Shown in pieces: positions 59,260 through 64,000 of a stretch of 64,000 nucleotides of DNA. Within the stretch, counting starts at the first letter, position 1. The number at the start of each line of letters is the position of its first letter. Made by a program: the position numbers and the translations under genes. This stretch comes from Linnemannia schmuckeri (lineage: Eukaryota; Mortierellomycota; Mortierellomycetes; Mortierellales; Mortierellaceae). The stretch spans positions 1,178,001-1,242,000 of the forward strand of contig JANATG010000007.1 in assembly GCA_029449235.1 (NCBI GenBank), read 5' to 3'. The notes under the pieces were generated by a model. It did not search any database. It had not been told where the DNA came from and worked only from the letters and a program-made list of their open reading frames with translations.

Positions 59260-61948
59260 TGCTTGTAGTATTTGCTTATGGTTAGGTGTAGTTAGGTTGG
59301 GTGTTGTTGATTTGAGTGTTGATCTTGCGCGTAGTGAACCGAATTAAAAAACGGCGAAGCAGTTGTACAAAGTGTGAATGTGTAAGAAGTGTGTATGTGT
59401 GTGGAAACGCGTTGGGTCGCATTTTCTGTGAGGTGAGTGTCCTTACGTCCAGTACACAAGCCATGCGATTAAATCGAGCCTTTCTTCCGGCATGTGACTT
59501 GGAGGATTAATCTCTTCTTAAGTCTGCCAGCTTCGGTTCGAGAGCCAATCAAAATCATTCATTCCGTAGACAAGTGGGTTCAACTTGGATATTAACCAGA
59601 ACGGTCATCCTGATGACTTGGACACGGAGAAGTACTTTTGAGAGACGCTTCTCGATGGTGCCCATTAGTAGGGTTTTATAGAAGATACTTTTCGCTTCTG
59701 ACTATGTAATTTTTTTTAGGAAAGAAACTTAATGGAGCTCACAGTTATCAAATGATGGGGTAGAGACGCATGAAAAAGTTCCCTAGACCACAATTTCAAA
59801 TCATGTCACCTACTTTTCATACTTTCGTTTTTTCACTGTCAAATATTCTTTCTGGCTTCCACTTATTAAAGCGATTTTATTATAAACGTTCTCAGGAAAA
59901 CAGCTGTCCAATCTGCACAGAGTTTGGAGGAGAACTGAATGAGAAAACAAGGAGCAAAGTCTTTTGGTTTTTTCAGAATAGGCATTTGAGAGAGTATTTC
60001 TATGTTCAGTTCCACTTTTTTCTTTGCTTGTTGTATGCAGATGATAATGATGGACCTCTAGACTTCATGTCAGCTTTCGGAAAGAAGCTTTGATGTGTTG
60101 ATGATGAAAAGGTAATGAGAGTACGCGGGGTGTGGGTAACAAAAGTGCCTTTTTTATTTCTATTTTGTTGTAGCCTGCTCTCATACATGTCATTCTGCGC
60201 TAATACGTAAAAGAAAGAGAGACAGAGAGAAAAAAACAAGGCAAGAATGACAATGATGGAGAAGAGTCAGAGGAGGAAACAACCAAAGAGAGGTTTGGTA
60301 GAGGAAAAGAGAGATACGAAGGACGTTTCTTTATTCATTTTTTTTCTATACTTTTCCTACTTGCGCATCTTGTCCACACAAAATATCCACGTTTCTAAAA
60401 CATTCTAACAAAACGACAGAGTACATGAGAAGAGCACCTCTGCTCTTGCTCTGCTAGGGACTCGCCTTGCTTGTTATTCTTGTACCGTTTGCCTGTCGAG
60501 TGGCTGCAGCAAGACCAGCAACTTGAATGAAAACGCTGAAGAGGTTGCCCCTTTTTTTACCCAGAGACCAAAAAAGACCATTATCTTGGAAGTAGTGTGT
60601 CTCATACACAGCACTTCTTAGTCTCTTCGCTATAGGTCGCAGAAGAACTTTGCCTCGCGGGTAAGAGACGGGGACACCACGAACAAGTAGCAGGTTATTA
60701 TCCACAAAGGGCTTCCTTGCAACGCTCTTGTCTTTGACAACTGCAGTACGTCCAAGGAGGAGATTTAGCGGCCGAACAGCTTTTTGATTTTTTCATGTAT
60801 TCTTCACAGCAAAGCAAGAGTAGAGTGGTACCTCGTTTAATGTCATAAGGGCCAACAAAGACTAAAAAAAAGAAACAGGGATCTGTTAATTTATGATCAA
60901 AACAACGGACAAGAAGTCCGAACGGCAGTATTCACGACCAGCGCTTGTTGTTGCCTTTACTACTGCTTCTTAGAACAATATAGACTTGATTAGAAGAACA
61001 AGAGTCAAATGAGGCGAGAAAGAAGAGCAAATGAGGTGATGGAAGGTGGGTGACGTTCCAAGGATGGGGAAGGGAGTGGAAGGTCAGGGTGTGGAAAGTA
61101 TGGAAGTGAAAGGAAAGGAAGGATGTGAAAGGCGCGTTGTTTGTTGTTTATGTGCCTGATCTGAACCCTCCCAACCGAAGTGAGGCCACGGTTCACGTGA
61201 TGTGATGTGATGTGATGGAAAGTGATTTGGACTTTTGGGATCAGCAAGGTTTTTTATTGGCCGGAGTGTGGACGCGGCTTCTAGGCATCAAGTCGGACTG
61301 CACCAAAGAAAAGAAAAAAGAGAGAACAGGAAGTCAGTAAGCAAACCTTTTTCTTTTTTTGTAGGTGTTAAGTTTGAAGCAAAGCACCAGCACGTTGTGT
61401 GTGATGATATCATAGTCAAGCATGACATGAGATGGATCGATCCGGCCTGGCGGTTGCTAGTTGCGGCTAAAGGCATGATTTGGTTGGTCAGTCGAGGTGG
61501 TTGGTCTTCTTCTGTCGGTAGGACACATTTTTTTTTGTCGTCCTCCTTCTTGTTCTTCTTTTTCTTCCCTTTTTTCTTTTTTTTCTTTTCGGTTTTCATT
61601 TTCACTTTTCTTCTATTCTCCTTTCCTTCTTCTGTTCTCCATTACCATCAACACCATCATACACATACCTTCACCGCGACCCTCTTTCTTCACTTCTCTT
61701 CCCCTCTCTTCCCCTCTCTTCCCCCTTCTAGCCTCATCTTCCCTTCTTTTTTCCACTTCCTTCCCTCTTCAACGAACTCTTGGTCCTTTTGATTTTATTA
61801 TTATTATTTTTTTTTAATTCTGTTTCTTACTCACACTCAACAACTACTCTGACCTTGCAGCTCCACCTGCCAACTCACCCCACCTCATCCTCTCTTTCAC
61901 TTTCTCATTTGCTCATTCACACTCCAAAACACAAACACACATTCTTGC
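59260..61948. other. Divergent intergenic region between cullin and ABC transporter genes
   Basis: About 2.7 kb. It includes a possible spliced fragment on the minus strand (60454-60866, listed separately) and a CT-rich leader (about 61540-61760) ahead of the transporter. A 107-codon frame at 59770-60093 has no supporting feature. Confidence 0.4.
60454..60866 (-). CDS. Possible 3' part of an unrecognised spliced gene
   Basis: On the minus strand a strong acceptor (TTTCTTTTTTTTAG, about 60867-60880) precedes VFVGPYDIKR, a donor (CGAG|GTACCA) follows, and after a short intron of roughly 55 bp the frame resumes as AVRPLNLLLGRTAVVKDK, continues KPFVDNNLLLVRGVPVSYP and ends at a TAG near 60454. 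The composition is protein-like rather than low-complexity. No start codon exon was found upstream, and I do not recognise the family. It may be a gene fragment or relic. Confidence 0.3.
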
Positions 61949-64000
61949 ATGGACATTCTAGAAGGGCCGATCCTGCTAGCCTGTTCTGCAGTCACTGGCC
62001 TCTATGCACTCTGGCAACAAAAGTACCAGCAAGGTAAATCACTTCACAACAAACATCAACAACACACACTTTTTTTGAGCCATTTCATACTCTTGGTCAT
62101 TCTTGACCCCCCTTTTCACTCCTTTTTCCCATTCCTTGACAGTGATCCGATTCGGATCGCAATTGTTACGAGCATAAGGTTCCACTTTCCCTTTGACTTC
62201 TCTGTCCCCTTTATTTCTCAAGGCTGAAATAAAAAAAAAAAAATAAACTTGAAGTTGAAACGGTTTGGAGAGCTGGGGAAAATTGGATCTGTTCCATCCC
62301 AGGCTACTTGTTACCGGCCTGCTTCTCGTGCACTCTCTCTGTTCGTCTTTTGGTTCAATGGGATAGTTTCCATGGGTCGACTCCTCTTTTCTCTTTTCCC
62401 CTCCCCCCTTTCTTCCCCTACCTTCCTTTCTATTCCCGAAAGGATTGTTCCATGCATCCCTGCATCCATGCTTTTGTTTTCTGGTTTTCTTGTTTGTTTG
62501 TTTGGTAATGTGTGGATTTTTGGGTTATCTTCTCTCCTTTTCGATTCTCTTTCCCTCTTATCCTCTACTCTCCGTATTGTCCTCATCAACCCCCTTCCCC
62601 TTCTTGGCGACAAGTCCGAAACAGCAACAAAGACAGCGATTATAATTTGATGACATTGCGCTAATATCGATTTATGGTACTCTTTTTTTTTTATTATGAT
62701 GATGATGACTCGCCGGATATTATGCTATGATCTATCGTCCCACCATTGATAGGAAGGATACGACTGCCTGATCAGAGGCCGTGGCGTGAGCAGCCCCTCG
62801 GGGCCATTGTTCGGACGACACATCTGGTCCTGATCACGCTCGGTCTGGGCCTCCTGATCTCGGTCTCAAACCTGGTTGCCGTCGTGGTCTTACTGATCAA
62901 GCAAGAGGGTAAGTTTTTTGCATGAACACAGTCCAACAACACATGGACGTCGGAGGCTGAAAAATAAGAACGGAAGGAAAAAAAAAAAAAGAAGTCTACA
63001 AAAGAAATGGTCATTTAAGATCCTATGACGCACAACCGTGCCCTTTCTCCCCAGTCAATCACCCTACTTTTCCTCCCCTTTCCAGCAACCCATATGGGAC
63101 CAAAAAAACTTAAAAGATTCCTTTTGAACACCCAAAGACGCATGATGGTATTTTTAATCCTCTCTGCCCCTGTGACTACGCCCTTCTTTCTCTTTCCCTC
63201 CATGCTGTGTCGCTTCTTAGGTAATCTATCTTTCCAATCGCGCGGACTAGGCTGGACCCTGGCCTCATCCGTCTGTTGTTGTCTAGCGTGGGCCGGACAG
63301 ACTTCGCTGGGATTTCAGGAGCGCAATCGCCCTCGATTCTCAAATCCTCTGCGGCTCTTCTGGATTTGTTCGCTCATCCTCTCAACCGTTTCCTTCTCAC
63401 TCTGGATTCGTCACCGCTCAGAAACGGACCTTTACCTCGGCAAGCCTTTCGCTACCCTCAATCGCATCACCACCATCGCACGATTCGTTCAGAGTATCGG
63501 ACTCGTCCTCCTGGGACTCGCTCAGGAAATTCAATTACGAGCATTACGGTCTCTGGACCTAACTCAGGATCGCGCACCATCCTCACAATCAAGTCGCGCC
63601 ACACTGGTTCAGGACAGCTTAGTTGGAGCAAGTGCAGCGACCTCCAGCAAGAAGAGCAAGAAGCACAAGTCGGGAACAGGACCAGGAGGGTCACAATCAG
63701 CCTCAGCACAAAAAGACTACAAGAGACCCACGACTTTTAAGGAGTTTTACGGACACTGCACGCGGCTCCGCCCATATATCTGGCCATCCAATTCACGCAA
63801 GCTGCAGATTCACATTCTCCTTTGTCTGGCTCTGCTGGTAATCGGACGCGTTGTCAACGTGCTTGTGCCCCAGCAGCTCGCAAAGGTCGTCAACGCACTG
63901 AGGCAGGTTTCAGACGGGGCCACAGACGAGAATGGAAACCCTCGATTCATCTGGATGGAGATCATGATTTTTATCGGCTTGAGGGCGCTTCAGGGCAGCA
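61949..64000 (+). CDS. HMT1/ABCB6-type ABC transporter, N-terminal part (3' end outside window)
   Basis: Exons 61949-62033, 62753-62908 and 63221-64000 (open to the window edge), phases 1 and 1; about 340 residues visible. The N-terminus carries an extra membrane domain with hydrophobic segments (ILLACSAVTGLYALW; LITLGLGLLISVSNLVAVVV; LGWTLASSVCCCLAWAG; LFWICSLILSTVSFSLWI; FVQSIGLVLLGLA), a Ser/Lys-rich linker, then the entry to the core membrane domain (TRLRPYIWPSNSRKLQIHIL, then VNVLVPQQLAKVVNAL). This five-helix extension plus the LRPYIWP and VPQQLAKVVN style fits the vacuolar heavy-metal-tolerance half transporters and ABCB6. The nucleotide-binding domain must lie beyond the window. Substrate (phytochelatin, glutathione conjugate or porphyrin-type) cannot be decided. 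The first intron is long (719 bp). Confidence 0.8.

Noticed and set aside
59770..60093. 107-codon plus-strand frame with a CPIC motif
   Set aside because: A lone CPIC is not enough for a zinc finger and the rest is Phe/Lys-rich A/T-driven sequence.

Overview
The window reads as nuclear DNA of a filamentous fungus, most likely an early-diverging one (Mucoromycota in the broad sense; Mortierella-like is my best guess, from gene content only). The reasons are short GT-AG and GC-AG introns of about 50-270 bp, fungal-only genes (a group III Nik1-type histidine kinase, a Skn7-type regulator, the Kei1 subunit of inositolphosphorylceramide synthase), long Ser/Thr/Gln/Asn-rich tails, CT-rich leaders and many A/T homopolymers of 20-37 bases. 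All exon models were made by hand from splice signals, reading frame and protein motifs. Exon lengths were checked for phase and close correctly in every complete multi-exon gene.

Layout. Left block, all on the minus strand: an unfinished gene for a four-helix membrane protein with a very long acidic and Pro-rich tail (1-4291); a membrane-anchored PC-esterase/TBL-like protein whose catalytic motifs look lost (5193-7874); and a giant histidine kinase (8209-20161) of 3,695 residues with 32 HAMP domains by my count. About 11.4 kb without a convincing gene follows. Then comes a plus-strand Skn7/Prr1-type heat-shock-factor/response-regulator gene (31609-34861). A repeat-rich stretch holds a decayed Tc1/mariner-like fragment, a tRNA-His gene, and a non-LTR retroelement tail with a duplicated segment showing almost purely C:G to T:A changes (about 37.6-39.3 kb). 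Right block: Kei1 (39635-40872, minus), an F-box protein (43735-46440, plus), a two-finger GATA factor (47453-51214, plus), a TMEM135-like membrane protein (51605-54415, minus), a cullin-1/Cdc53-like SCF scaffold (55789-59259, minus) and the 5' part of an HMT1/ABCB6-type ABC transporter (61949 to the window end, plus).

Functional links. The kinase and the Skn7-type regulator are the two ends of the fungal stress phosphorelay and lie divergently about 11.4 kb apart; an Hpt protein would be needed between them and is not in the window. The F-box protein and cullin-1 belong to the same class of ubiquitin ligase, though nothing shows they act together.

The most remarkable object is the kinase. 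Its 92-residue (276-bp) HAMP unit is expanded to about 32 HAMP domains, against the roughly five to seven usual for Nik1/Os-1 proteins. Blocks of five units are near-identical at the DNA level, including one 511-bp tract I could not tell apart by eye, so the array is probably still changing length.
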